A stretch of 64,000 nucleotides of DNA from Variovorax paradoxus (lineage in GTDB: Bacteria; Pseudomonadota; Gammaproteobacteria; Burkholderiales; Burkholderiaceae_C), in the NCBI GenBank assembly GCA_016806145.1, contig CP063167.1, positions 2,042,501 to 2,106,500 on the forward strand. The letters are read 5' to 3'. The first letter of the stretch is position 1, and each line of letters starts with the position of its first letter. The translations under genes were made by a program, and so were the position numbers. Below the pieces are notes generated by a model that worked only from the letters and a program-made list of their open reading frames with translations, was not told the origin of the DNA and did not search any database. Positions 27,910 through 36,906 of this stretch are shown piece by piece.

Positions 27910-30093
27910 TCAGAAATCGACGGTGGCCGACAGCATCAGCGTGCGCGGCGCGCCCACGGTGACGTAGGTGCTGGTCACCCAGTAGTTCTTGTCGAACACG
28001 TTCTCGAGGTTGGCGCGGAAGGTCACGGGCTTGCCGCCCATCTTCGTGGCATAGCGCGCGCCGATGTCGAGTCGCGTCCAGCCCGGCACGCGCAGGATGT
28101 TGGCGGCGTCGGCATACACGGAAGACGTGTGGATCACGCGGCCGTTCAGGCTCAGGCCCGCCACCCACGGCGTGTCCCAGTCCAGGCCCAGGTTGAAGGT
28201 GCGGTCGGGCACGCCGGCGGCGTCCTTGCCCTGGTTGGTGCCGCCCGCGGTGCGCGTGAGCTTGGCGTCGTTGAAGGCCGCGCTGGCCATCACGCGCAGG
28301 CCCTGCTGGAGCTCGCCGTAGGCCGTGAGCTCGAGGCCGCGGTTGCGCTGCTCGCCGCCGAAGCTGTAGACCAGCGTGGCCGGGTCGGTGAGGGCATTGG
28401 GCCGCGTGATCTGGTAGACGGCGGCCTGCGTCGTGAGGCGGCCCCAGTCGACCTTCACGCCGGCTTCGTACTGCTTCGACTTCTGCGGCGCGAAGGTCTC
28501 GCCGACGTTGGCCGTGCCCGGGCCCGCCGTGCCGCCGCGCGTGAGGCCGGCCGTGTAGTTCGCATACACCGAGACGTTCTGCACCGGCTTGAACACCAGG
28601 CCCACCAGCGGCGAGGTCGCGCTGGCCTTGTAGCGGCTGGTCGACGCGCCCGAGGTCTGCGAGAAGTTCTCCTGCTCGATGGTCTGGTCGCGCAGGCCCA
28701 GCGTCGCGAGGAAGCGGCCGTCGGCGAAGGACATCGTGTCGGCCAGCACCACGCTCGACTGCTTGAGATCGGCCGACTTCACCGCCGGCGTGCGCGGCGT
28801 GGTCACCGGCGGCAGTGGAGAGGGAAAGTACAGGCTCGACGGGTTCGTGGTGCGCGAGGTCGCGTAGAAGAAGCCCGACTCCTGGTCGAGCAGGTTCACG
28901 CCGAGCGCCACCGTGTGGCCCACGCTGCCGGTCTTGAACTTCGTGCGCACGCCGGCGTCGGCCGCGGTGGTCTTGCTGTAGAAGTCGTAGTAGGCGTTCG
29001 AGACGTTGAAGTTGCCCAGCGAATTGGGCCGGCCGCTGGGGAACACCTGACGGTAGTCGAGGTCGGTGTAGCCCACGCTGCCGTAGACCATCGTGCTGTC
29101 GCTGATGTCGTACTCGACGCGCGAGATGGCGGTCTTGACGTTGTCGTTGAGCTCGGTGCCCGGGTAGAAGTTCAGGCGCGCCGACGGCGGTTCGGGAATG
29201 CGCGTGATGCCGGCCGCGAAGCTGGTCTGCGGGCGGAATTCGCGCGTCTCGCCCTTGCTCGCGAAGGCGTCGAGCGACCAGCGCAGGCGCGTGCCGAGGT
29301 AGTCGAGGCCCAGCGAGCCGAGACCGAGCTTCTGCTTGCCGTTGTCGATGTTGCCTTCGCCGTTGCGGAACACGCCGTTGACGCGCACGCCCCACTGGTT
29401 CTCGTCGCCGAAGCGGCGGCCCACGTCGAGGTGCGTGCCGAGCTGGCCCTTGCTCATGTAGGTGGTGGTCAGGCGCGTGAGCGGCGCGTCGGCCGCGCGC
29501 TTGGTCACCACGTTGATGCTGCCGCCCACGCTGCCGCTGGGGCCGACGCCGTTGGCCAGCGCGCCCGGGCCCTTGAGCACCTCGACGCGCTCGATCATCT
29601 CGAGCGGCACGCGCGTGGTGGGCGTGAGGCCGAACAGGCCGTTGAGGCCGATGTCGGCGTTGGGCACGGTGAAGCCGCGGATCTGGAAGTCGTCGCCAAA
29701 GCCGCCGCGCGAGGTCAGCGGGCGCACCGAGGCGTCGTTCATCACCACGTCGGCCACGCTCAGCGCCTGCTGGTTCTGGATCAGCTCGGCCGTGTAGTTG
29801 GTGGTGCTGAACGGCACGTTCATCAGGTCGGTGATGCCCAGGATGCCGAGGCTGCCGCCGCGCGCGAACTGGCCGCCGGCATAGGTCTTCTGCAGGCCGC
29901 CGATGGCTTCGGCTTCACCGGAGACGACGACTTCGCCGAGCTGGCCCGTCGCGGGCGCGGTCGGGGCCTGGGCTGCGGCGCTCGCGGCGGCGAAAGCGAG
30001 GCAGGCGACCAGACAATGGCGCGCCAGGGGACGGAGGGAAGAGGGAGGAAGAGAGGAAGCGGTGCGGGACGGGGAAGCGGCGGACGAGGGCAT
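27910..30093 (-). CDS. TonB-dependent siderophore receptor
   Basis: The 727-residue outer-membrane protein has a signal peptide, a plug domain (with IRGFTVPNADIGLNG and ERVEVLKGPGALANG) and a 22-strand-type barrel ending in a terminal phenylalanine (MLSATVDF). It lacks the STN signalling domain. It would import a ferric siderophore using TonB energy. A strong Fur box lies about 125 bp upstream, so it should be induced by iron starvation. A DUF4198 periplasmic gene follows directly. Confidence 0.94.
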   Translation of the reverse strand: MPSSAASPSRTASSLPPSSLRPLARHCLVACLAFAAASAAAQAPTAPATGQLGEVVVSGEAEAIGGLQKTYAGGQFARGGSLGILGITDLMNVPFSTTNYTAELIQNQQALSVADVVMNDASVRPLTSRGGFGDDFQIRGFTVPNADIGLNGLFGLTPTTRVPLEMIERVEVLKGPGALANGVGPSGSVGGSINVVTKRAADAPLTRLTTTYMSKGQLGTHLDVGRRFGDENQWGVRVNGVFRNGEGNIDNGKQKLGLGSLGLDYLGTRLRWSLDAFASKGETREFRPQTSFAAGITRIPEPPSARLNFYPGTELNDNVKTAISRVEYDISDSTMVYGSVGYTDLDYRQVFPSGRPNSLGNFNVSNAYYDFYSKTTAADAGVRTKFKTGSVGHTVALGVNLLDQESGFFYATSRTTNPSSLYFPSPLPPVTTPRTPAVKSADLKQSSVVLADTMSFADGRFLATLGLRDQTIEQENFSQTSGASTSRYKASATSPLVGLVFKPVQNVSVYANYTAGLTRGGTAGPGTANVGETFAPQKSKQYEAGVKVDWGRLTTQAAVYQITRPNALTDPATLVYSFGGEQRNRGLELTAYGELQQGLRVMASAAFNDAKLTRTAGGTNQGKDAAGVPDRTFNLGLDWDTPWVAGLSLNGRVIHTSSVYADAANILRVPGWTRLDIGARYATKMGGKPVTFRANLENVFDKNYWVTSTYVTVGAPRTLMLSATVDF

Positions 30094-30217
30094 CGGTCAG
30101 GAATCGGCGAGAAAAGGCAGGCACCGGCGAGCCGGTGCGGGGGGGCGGGGCGAGGTCGGAAACAGGACGGCACGACGCGGGTGGGCCAGCGTGCCCGGGC
30201 TCTGGCGAGCTTGTTAA

Positions 30218-30237
30218 GAATGAAAACGATTCTCATC
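30218..30237. promoter_or_regulatory. Fur box
   Basis: GAATGAAAACGATTCTCAT contains the near-palindrome TGAAAA-CGA-TTCTCA, close to the Fur consensus. It lies in the 279-bp gap between the leftward TonB receptor gene and the rightward DUF4434 gene. It almost certainly controls the receptor, and might touch the other gene too. The rest of this gap shows no gene. Confidence 0.75.
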
Positions 30238-30372
30238 ATAGGTTGGGGCCGCTGCAAACCTTCCTATGCCTTTTGACCTTTGTGGACAAATGTGTCCTGA
30301 AGACCACAGCCGCCCGCGGCCCGCCGCCGCGGCGCGAAGCGTCGCGCGGCGACGCGCCGATACTGTGGGCCG

Positions 30373-31368
30373 ATGCCTCCCATCCCCGCGCCCCCGCCGC
30401 TCCCGCTGCTTCGCCGACGCAGCTGCCTGATGCTGGCCGCGGCCGCCCTGATGAGCGCCTGCACCGCGCCGCCGCCGAGGTTCCAGGGCAGCTTCCTGCA
30501 GCCCTGGAAAAGCCATGAATCGCTCTCCCTCGACGAATGGCGGCGCCGGCTGCGCATCACGCGCGCACTCGGCTGCGACGAGATCGTGCTGCAGTGGAGC
30601 GCCCTGTACGGCGGCGCGTTCGACTGGGCGCCGCCCGACGGCCTGCTCGCCATGCTGTTCGAGGAGGCCGCGCGCGAAGGCATGGGCATCCGCATGGGCC
30701 TGCCCTACGACGAAGGCTGGTGGAAGGCCATGGGTTCGAAGGACCCGGCGGTGCTGCAGTCACTGCTGGCCACCGCGCGCGACCGCTGCCAGCGGTTCAT
30801 GGAATCGGCCCCGTGGCCCAAGCGGCAGGGCTTTCGCGGCTGGTACCTGCCTTACGAGATCGACCAGTACAACTGGGCCACGGTCGAGCGGCGACAGCAA
30901 CTGGTGGACTGGCTCGATGGGATCGCGACTGTCGCCCGCCGCACGGGCGGCCTGCCGCTCGCCGTGTCGACCTTCTTCAGCCGCTTGCCGACCGAGGGCT
31001 CGCTCGCGGAACTCTGGTCTCGGATCCTCGACCGCGTGCCGCTGCGGCCCATGTTGCAGGACGGTGTGGGCGTGGGCGGCATGGACAACCTCGCGGGGCT
31101 CGAGCCGCTGCGCGCGCTGTTGCGGCGGCGCGGCGTGGCCTTCGATCTGGTGGTCGAGCTGTTCGAGCAGTTGCCCGCCGCGCCGGGGGGCGAGGAGGGT
31201 TTCAAGGCGCGTGCCGCGACGCCCGAGCGCGTGCGACGGCAGATGGAGATCGCACGCGGCTATGGCGCTGAGCGCGTGATTGCGTTCGCGATCGATCCGT
31301 GGATGGTGGGGGATACGCCGGAGGCGAAGAGGTTGCTTCGAGACTTGATGGAGAAACCCCCTTTGTGA
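30373..31368 (+). CDS. DUF4434-like lipoprotein (predicted TIM-barrel glycosidase-like)
   Basis: The 331-residue protein has a lipobox LMSAC (Cys30). It then carries segments typical of DUF4434: GSFLQPWKSHESLSLDEWRR, LGCDEIVLQWSALYGG, GMGIRMGLPYDEGWW and GFRGWYLPYEIDQYNW. These resemble TIM-barrel sugar hydrolases, with acidic residues at strand ends. It would be anchored in the periplasm. It converges on the Nfr-type polysaccharide operon about 1 kb away, separated by an AT-rich insert, so it could act on that polymer; this link is an inference. Confidence 0.75.
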   Translation: MPPIPAPPPLPLLRRRSCLMLAAAALMSACTAPPPRFQGSFLQPWKSHESLSLDEWRRRLRITRALGCDEIVLQWSALYGGAFDWAPPDGLLAMLFEEAAREGMGIRMGLPYDEGWWKAMGSKDPAVLQSLLATARDRCQRFMESAPWPKRQGFRGWYLPYEIDQYNWATVERRQQLVDWLDGIATVARRTGGLPLAVSTFFSRLPTEGSLAELWSRILDRVPLRPMLQDGVGVGGMDNLAGLEPLRALLRRRGVAFDLVVELFEQLPAAPGGEEGFKARAATPERVRRQMEIARGYGAERVIAFAIDPWMVGDTPEAKRLLRDLMEKPPL

Positions 31369-31474
31369 ACCTTGCTGCAAAAGCGGAAGAAAGGCCAAGA
31401 CTCCCCTTCGCCGCTGATTTCACGGATACATTTACATCGAAAAAATCCCCAATCAATCAGCAAACTGGGAAAGT

Positions 31475-31750
31475 ATGGCAGAGCACCAAATTTCACCTGA
31501 AAAAGTCACAAAGCCAATTCAACTTCTTGCCGCTTGGTTGGTTGGATTAATTTTAGTTAATGCTTCATTTCTATTTTCAGCCCAGAAAATTACTAATCCC
31601 TCGTGGGCGGGTGCGGTGCTGGTAATTGCTGCTGTGACTAATGTGCCGGTTTTTATTGCGGCCCTATTTCTTCTGCAAACAAAATTTCGACCTCAAATGC
31701 AGGAGGATAGCTATTACTCTCAGTATTTAAAAAAACGAAAAAGAATATAG
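31475..31750 (+). CDS. N-terminal half of a frameshifted membrane protein (AT-rich island)
   Basis: The 91-residue frame encodes two transmembrane segments (about residues 15-35 and 43-66) and ends in LKKRKRI after a run of seven A (31729-31735). If one A is removed, the frame runs on without a break to 32228, giving a single protein of 250 residues. So this is probably one gene with a single-base insertion, or one read by slippage on the A7 run. The base composition is far more AT-rich than the flanks, a sign of transfer. No known family is recognised. Confidence 0.6.
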   Translation: MAEHQISPEKVTKPIQLLAAWLVGLILVNASFLFSAQKITNPSWAGAVLVIAAVTNVPVFIAALFLLQTKFRPQMQEDSYYSQYLKKRKRI

Positions 31751-32228
31751 CGGGCGAAAAATTGAGGGTGAGAGCGCCGAGAGGCTAATTGAAAAAATTA
31801 TTGCGCAAACGGCGGAGCGCATCACGAGTTCTCTTGGAGTTTCTGGTAGTGGAAAAGAGAAGCCGATCGAAACAATACTCCGCGAATCGCAAGAGGATGT
31901 TTTGGTGCAGCGGCTTGGTGGGTCAAGATCTCTATCCGAGATTTATCTGTCACCTCAGACATGGGCGTCGTTGGTTGAGCGCTGGGCAAATGTCAAAAGT
32001 TTCACAAAAGACATCGACCTCATCATTTCCGAGGGATTGGTGACTAAGTCAGGTGAAAGCTACAAGGAATGCCGACTGACGGAACTAGGTGAGCAGGTGG
32101 CCCGTATGGCTGAGGCGAAGGGGTTGCTTTGGAGGCAAACCCATGCGTTGAGTTGGGATAAACAGCACAGGGTTTCGAGATTTGTTGCGGATCAAAAACT
32201 TGAATCGGTTAATGCTTCAGGTAATTGA
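31731..32228 (+). pseudogene. C-terminal half of the same frameshifted gene (winged-helix-like)
   Basis: The frame is open from just after a TAA at 31728-31730 to the TGA at 32228. It begins EKEYSGRKIEGESAERLIEK and continues smoothly from the first half if one A of the A7 run is lost. It has no good start of its own; a TTG at 31902 is the first plausible one. The end (EGLVTKSGESYKECRLTELG followed by EQVARMAEAKG) looks like a winged-helix domain. The predicted whole is a membrane anchor, a helical linker and a winged-helix-like end. The function is unknown. Confidence 0.55.
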
Positions 32229-32425
32229 TTGCAAATCATGTTGAATTCGCGTTGTGTTAACGGCCGTTACATGCTCTTTCCTTCGATAAGGCTGGCGAGA
32301 GCAGCACTTGAGTGCAGGCAGAGACGCTCAGCACCACTAGACACCTCTACTATCTAGGCGTCGTCGTGGATCGATATAGGTCGGGGGTACGAAGACAGAC
32401 ATGAGTGGGCTACAACTCAACTGCG
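32229..32425. other. Intergenic end of the AT-rich island
   Basis: No gene is seen in these 197 bases between the frameshifted gene and the convergent nfrA-like gene. Composition returns to GC-rich across it. A short repeat CTAGA-N11-TCTAG (about 32337-32357) is the only structure noticed; no direct repeats bounding the island were found by eye. Confidence 0.4.
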
Positions 32426-35203
32426 CTAGTACGACAACGTCAGATTCAAGAACACCCCCTTCGCCCGCCCCGCCACCCCGCCCAGCGTGGTCCGGTACTG
32501 CAAGCTCGCATCCACATGCGAGCGTTGCGCGTTGTAGCGGTCCTCGTTGAACCAGTAGCGCAGGTTGATGCCCACGCCCGCGCCGGCCGACCAGCTCGAT
32601 CCGCGGTCGGCCAGGGCCACGCTGTCGAAGCCCGCGATCGGCACGCCGCTGGCGCGGTTGCGGTTGGAGAACCAGTCCGCGGCGAGCGTGACGTGGGGGA
32701 AGAACACGAGGCGGTCGTTGTAGTCGGTGACGAAGCTGCGCCCGATGCGCACCTCGCCGGCAGCGAAGCCCTGGCCGCGCTTGAGGCGGCCGCTGCCGTC
32801 GGCGAGCACGTTGCCGGCGGTGTCGCGCACGGTGTAGGCGGCCGGCATGTCGAGCAGGGTGTAGCCGGCCTGCAGGTAGCCTTCCATGGTGAACCAGCTG
32901 CGCGTGTCCACCCGCAGGCCGGTGCCTTCGTAGAAGCCGTAGAGCAGGTAGGCCTGCCAGCCGCCCGAGCCGGTATCGGCGCGGTAGTCGAGGGCCGCGG
33001 AGCGGTTGTTGAGCTGGCAACGCAGGCTCGCGGGCGCGGGATCGATGGCGCCGGAACGCGTGGCGCTGCCCAGCATGAACTGCCGCTCGAGGCCGAAGGT
33101 GAGGCCGGTCGCGGTGTCGGGCGTGTAGCGCACGCCGAGGGCGGCGCTGGTCGAGGGCAGGCCGGCGATGCCGCGGGTGCGCTGCTCGGGCGTGACGCCG
33201 ACGCCGCCGCAGGGGTTCGGCATGAGCTGCGCGGCGGTCACGTCGGTGCCGGCGTGCAGCGTGGTCGAGAAGCGGCCGTAGACGTCGAAGATGCTGCGGT
33301 TGGTGTTGAGGATGCCGCCCGGGCGCCAGAACACCTCGGTGGTGTTGAAGCTCGCGTTGCCGGGCACGGCCACCGGCTGGCCGGGCAGTCCGAAGGAGGC
33401 GGCATGCGCGCCGCGGTAGCCGACGGTGCTGTTCACGCCCCATTCGCGCGAATAGCTGGCGATGGTGCCGCGCAGGTCGTGGAGCTGCTGGCGGTCGAGC
33501 GAGAGCCAGCCCACGTCCTCGTCGTCGACGGCCTGGCGCAGCGTGGCGGCCGCGCCGGCGCGGTCGCCGGTGCCGGCGGCCGCCTGCGCCTCGTCGAGCA
33601 GGTTGCTGCGCGGGGCCTGACCAGTGTGGCGGGCCGCTACGAAATCCTGCAGTGCGAGCGCCGGGTCCTTGTTCGCGATGTGCAGGTAGCCGCGCTGGCG
33701 CAACAGGGTGGCGTCGGCGGGTTGCGCGGCGATCGCGGTGTCGAGCCGCTGCAGCGCCTGCTGGCGCTCCGCGGTCGTGCCCGCGGCGAGCGTGGTGGTC
33801 AGCAGCTTCTGGCGCGATGCGTCGTCGGGCCGTTCGGCCGCGGCCTGCCTGGCCAGCGCGATGGCCTCGGGATAGCGCTTCTGCGCATAGGCCGCGTAGG
33901 CGCGCGTGGCGGCATCGCCGGCCTTCGGCGTGTCCCAGGGCGCGAGCGCGCAGGCCGGGCCCTGGGGCGTGTCGTTGCAGAGTTTCACGGGCGCATAGGC
34001 GGTGACCGGCGGCGTGGCGGGCGAGCCCCAGCCGCTCGAGGCGTCCTCGGCCCGCTGGCGGCGCGAGCGCACCTGCGCGTCGTCGGGCGGCAGCGGCGCG
34101 AGCAGCGTGCGCGCGCGTTCGCCGTCGCGCGCGGCCAGCGCGAGGTCGGCGCCGATCAGGCGCGCGTCGCGGCGCTGTGCCTCGTCGACCTTCGCATCGG
34201 CGACCACGGCATCGACATCCTGTTGCGCCTCGCCGCCGCGCGACAGCTGCTGGCGCAGGTAGGCGCGCTGCAGCCGCAATGCCGCGCCGTCGTCCTGCGC
34301 GGCCATGGCCTCGGTGGTTGCCTGCTCGGCGCCTTCGATGTCGGGCACGGCCTGCAGCGCATCGATCAGCAACTGGCGATGGCTCGCGACATCGGGCGCG
34401 ATGCGCACCGCCTCGCGGGCCTCGTCGACGGCCGCGCGCGGCTGTTGGCGCGACAGGGCGTCGTAGGCCTTCTGCGCATGCTGCAGCGCGATCGAGCGAC
34501 TGGCCTGCCGCACGCGGGCGGCGATCTCGGCGGCGTTCGGCGCGCCCAACTCCAGCGCGGTGGCGGCCGCCTGCGCGAGCTCGTCGGAGCGCTGCTGCCG
34601 CGCGAGCGCGTCGAGCCACAACAGCGCCCAGGGGCCCTGGCTCGGATCGGCGCGCACCGCTTGTTCGGCCGACTTCGCCGCCTCGGCATCGCGGCCCTCG
34701 GCGTAGTCGCGGTAGGCCTGCGCCGCGAGCGGGAAGCCCGCGCGGTAGGCGTCGGTGCCGGGCGCGCCGCCGGCGGGCGTCGCGCGCAGGTTCGCCAGTG
34801 CCGTGCGCAGCGCCGTATTGCCATGGCCCTGGTCGATGGCGCGCTCGGCCGCGCGCGCGGCCTCGTCGTTGCGCCCCAGCTTCTGCAGCGCATACACGCG
34901 CAGCAGGTGCACGCGCTGCGCCGCGGGCTGCAGGCGCAAGGCGGCATCGGCGCGCGAGAGCGCGGTCTCGAAGTCGCCGCGGCCATAGGCCTTGAAGGCC
35001 TGGTCGGCCAGTTGCCATGCGCGACCGTGCGACGAGCGCTTGCGCGGCGCGGCGCGTGCCGGCATCGGCGGGGAAGCGGTTGAAGTCGAAGTCGATGGCG
35101 AAGGCGCGGCCGGCAGCGAATGCACGGCGGCGAATGCGGGCACCGCGGGCCAGGCCGCGGCCAGCGCGACCGCCAGCAACGTGCGGTTGTCGAGCCCCTT
35201 CAT
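32426..35203 (-). CDS. nfrA: NfrA-like outer-membrane polysaccharide export protein (phage N4 adsorption protein A family)
   Basis: The 925-residue protein has a signal peptide, a Ser/Thr/Pro-rich linker and a long series of TPR-like helical repeats (about residues 60-600, such as DEAARAAERAIDQGHGNTAL). The C-terminal NfrA-type beta-barrel domain (about 640-925) ends in LNLTLSY, an outer-membrane insertion signal. In E. coli NfrA (about 990 residues) is the phage N4 receptor and exports a surface glycan made with NfrB. Here it is the last gene of a wecB - bcsB-like - nfrB - nfrA operon and overlaps nfrB by 4 bp. Confidence 0.88.
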   Translation of the reverse strand: MKGLDNRTLLAVALAAAWPAVPAFAAVHSLPAAPSPSTSTSTASPPMPARAAPRKRSSHGRAWQLADQAFKAYGRGDFETALSRADAALRLQPAAQRVHLLRVYALQKLGRNDEAARAAERAIDQGHGNTALRTALANLRATPAGGAPGTDAYRAGFPLAAQAYRDYAEGRDAEAAKSAEQAVRADPSQGPWALLWLDALARQQRSDELAQAAATALELGAPNAAEIAARVRQASRSIALQHAQKAYDALSRQQPRAAVDEAREAVRIAPDVASHRQLLIDALQAVPDIEGAEQATTEAMAAQDDGAALRLQRAYLRQQLSRGGEAQQDVDAVVADAKVDEAQRRDARLIGADLALAARDGERARTLLAPLPPDDAQVRSRRQRAEDASSGWGSPATPPVTAYAPVKLCNDTPQGPACALAPWDTPKAGDAATRAYAAYAQKRYPEAIALARQAAAERPDDASRQKLLTTTLAAGTTAERQQALQRLDTAIAAQPADATLLRQRGYLHIANKDPALALQDFVAARHTGQAPRSNLLDEAQAAAGTGDRAGAAATLRQAVDDEDVGWLSLDRQQLHDLRGTIASYSREWGVNSTVGYRGAHAASFGLPGQPVAVPGNASFNTTEVFWRPGGILNTNRSIFDVYGRFSTTLHAGTDVTAAQLMPNPCGGVGVTPEQRTRGIAGLPSTSAALGVRYTPDTATGLTFGLERQFMLGSATRSGAIDPAPASLRCQLNNRSAALDYRADTGSGGWQAYLLYGFYEGTGLRVDTRSWFTMEGYLQAGYTLLDMPAAYTVRDTAGNVLADGSGRLKRGQGFAAGEVRIGRSFVTDYNDRLVFFPHVTLAADWFSNRNRASGVPIAGFDSVALADRGSSWSAGAGVGINLRYWFNEDRYNAQRSHVDASLQYRTTLGGVAGRAKGVFLNLTLSY

Positions 35204-36888
35204 GCCGGCACTCCCTGCGGCGCGAGCGGCGCCAGCACCGAATCGCCGCGCTGGAACGAGATCGCCTCCTCGAGCGTGCCGGCGTCGAGCCAGCCCTGCT
35301 CGAGCAGGATGCTGCCGAGCTTGCGGCCCGTGCCGCGCTGGAGCATGAGCGCGTCGTCGAGCTGCGCCTCGTCGATCGCGCGCCACGACAGCAGCACCTC
35401 GCCCAGCCGCTGGCGCTGCTGCACCAGTTGGTCGGCCGAGGGGAAGTCGTGCATGGTCTTGTCCCACACCAGCCGCTTGCCGAACAGCTTGTGCGAGAGG
35501 AACAGCTTCCATGCGCGCGCCGCGGCCATGGCGTTGATGAAGTTGCCGATCACCATGCGCGGGATCGACAGCAGCCCGTGCTCCCAGCCATAGAGCGCCG
35601 ACACGAAATGGAAGCGCTGAGCGAAGCGCAGCAGCAGCGCCACGGCGTTGAGCTCCATCACCGTCATGAGCCAGCCGCCCGACTGGAAGATCGACGGGTA
35701 GTAGACGGTCCACCAGCCCATGGCGTCAGCGAAGAAGAAGACCAGGAAATTGAGCATCAGCAGGTAGCCGAGGATGGCCACGAAGGCGGTGAACAGCCCC
35801 TTGCGGTCGCGGAACAGCAGGTACTTGGTGGCCAGCGAGCCGGCCCAGCCCATCTGTTCCCAGCCCTGCAGGCCGATGCCCAGGGTCCAGCGCGCCTTCT
35901 GGCGGTAGGCGGTGCGGAAGGTGTCGGGAAAGTACTCGCGCACGCCCAGCGGCATGCGCAGCGAGCCGACCTTCTCGCTGCCCGCGCCGAACCAGGAGGT
36001 GCGCCGCGTCACGTATTCGACGTCGAACTTGCCGAAGATCTGCTTCATGCCGAGCCGGCCCAGGCGCGCGCCGATGTCGTAGTCCTCGGTCAGGCTGGCG
36101 GTGTTGAAGGGCTGGTTGTCGAGCTCCGCGGCCAGCGTCTGCAGCGCGCGGTGCGAGAAGCAGGTGCCGACGCCGGCCGAGGGCACCATGCGCGACAGGC
36201 TCTCGCGCACCACGAGGTCCTTGCTGTGCCACTCGGCGAACTCGTCCATGTAGGTGCCGGCCACCAGCTCGAACCAGTGGCGCTCGAGCGAGGTCACGGG
36301 CAGCTGGATGAAATCCATCCGCGGCAGCAGGTAGTTGAAGTACTTGAGTTCGAGCGGGTGCAGCACGTCCTCGCTGTCGTGCAGCACGACGCCCGCGAAG
36401 GGTTCGCCCATGGTGCGCTCGTGCTGGAACAGCGCCTGCACCACCCAGTTGAGGCAGTCGGCCTTGCAGGTCGGGCCGTCGTGCGGCACCTCCACGCGCA
36501 CCAGCTGGCGGTAGCGCCGGCGCATGCGTTCCACCTCGGCGATGGTGCGTGCGTCGTTGCGGTAGGTGCCGACGAAGATGGCGTAGTTCTTGTACTCGAG
36601 CGTCGACACCATGTTGGCGAGCATCGGCGCGATCACGTCGTACTCGAGCCAGGCCGGCACCATGATGGCCATCGGCTGTTCGCGCGCCGCGCGCAGCTGC
36701 ACGGCGGTCAGGCGCCGGTAGCGGCGGCGCACGGTCAGCGAGCGGTAGATCTCGCGCACCCAGTACCAGGCATCGACGAACAGGTCGTCGATGCTCGACA
36801 GCAGGATCACCACGCCGACGAACGCGGTCACGATCTCCAGACCGCGGTAGTAGTCGGCCAGCAGGAAGGGTCCGTAGAGCTCGAACAT
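35200..36888 (-). CDS. nfrB: NfrB-like glycosyltransferase with a C-terminal MshEN (c-di-GMP-binding) domain
   Basis: The 562-residue inner-membrane protein is a family-2 processive glycosyltransferase. It has an N-terminal membrane helix, CKADCLNW, the DxD-like HDSED near residue 169, TEDYD near 266 and QKARW (QxxRW) near 329, followed by more membrane helices. Residues about 485-555 hold two MshEN half-motifs (QRLGEVLLSWRAIDEAQLDDAL and RKLGSILLEQGWLDAGTLEE, each followed by a Q), the fold that binds cyclic di-GMP in E. coli NfrB and MshE. It would polymerise a sugar, perhaps ManNAc given wecB, when c-di-GMP is high. It lies 18 bp after the bcsB-like gene. Confidence 0.88.
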   Translation of the reverse strand: MFELYGPFLLADYYRGLEIVTAFVGVVILLSSIDDLFVDAWYWVREIYRSLTVRRRYRRLTAVQLRAAREQPMAIMVPAWLEYDVIAPMLANMVSTLEYKNYAIFVGTYRNDARTIAEVERMRRRYRQLVRVEVPHDGPTCKADCLNWVVQALFQHERTMGEPFAGVVLHDSEDVLHPLELKYFNYLLPRMDFIQLPVTSLERHWFELVAGTYMDEFAEWHSKDLVVRESLSRMVPSAGVGTCFSHRALQTLAAELDNQPFNTASLTEDYDIGARLGRLGMKQIFGKFDVEYVTRRTSWFGAGSEKVGSLRMPLGVREYFPDTFRTAYRQKARWTLGIGLQGWEQMGWAGSLATKYLLFRDRKGLFTAFVAILGYLLMLNFLVFFFADAMGWWTVYYPSIFQSGGWLMTVMELNAVALLLRFAQRFHFVSALYGWEHGLLSIPRMVIGNFINAMAAARAWKLFLSHKLFGKRLVWDKTMHDFPSADQLVQQRQRLGEVLLSWRAIDEAQLDDALMLQRGTGRKLGSILLEQGWLDAGTLEEAISFQRGDSVLAPLAPQGVPA

Positions 36889-36906
36889 GCGGCTTCGGTC
36901 GGATCC

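Noticed and set aside
31369..32340. Insertion sequence or prophage explaining the AT-rich island
   Set aside because: No transposase, integrase, terminal inverted repeats or flanking direct repeats were found by eye.
32405..35083. A rightward frame of 892 codons opposite the nfrA-like gene
   Set aside because: It is rich in Arg, Gly and Ala repeats with no domain, and lies antisense to a protein with a signal peptide, TPR repeats and barrel. Long antisense frames are expected at this GC content.
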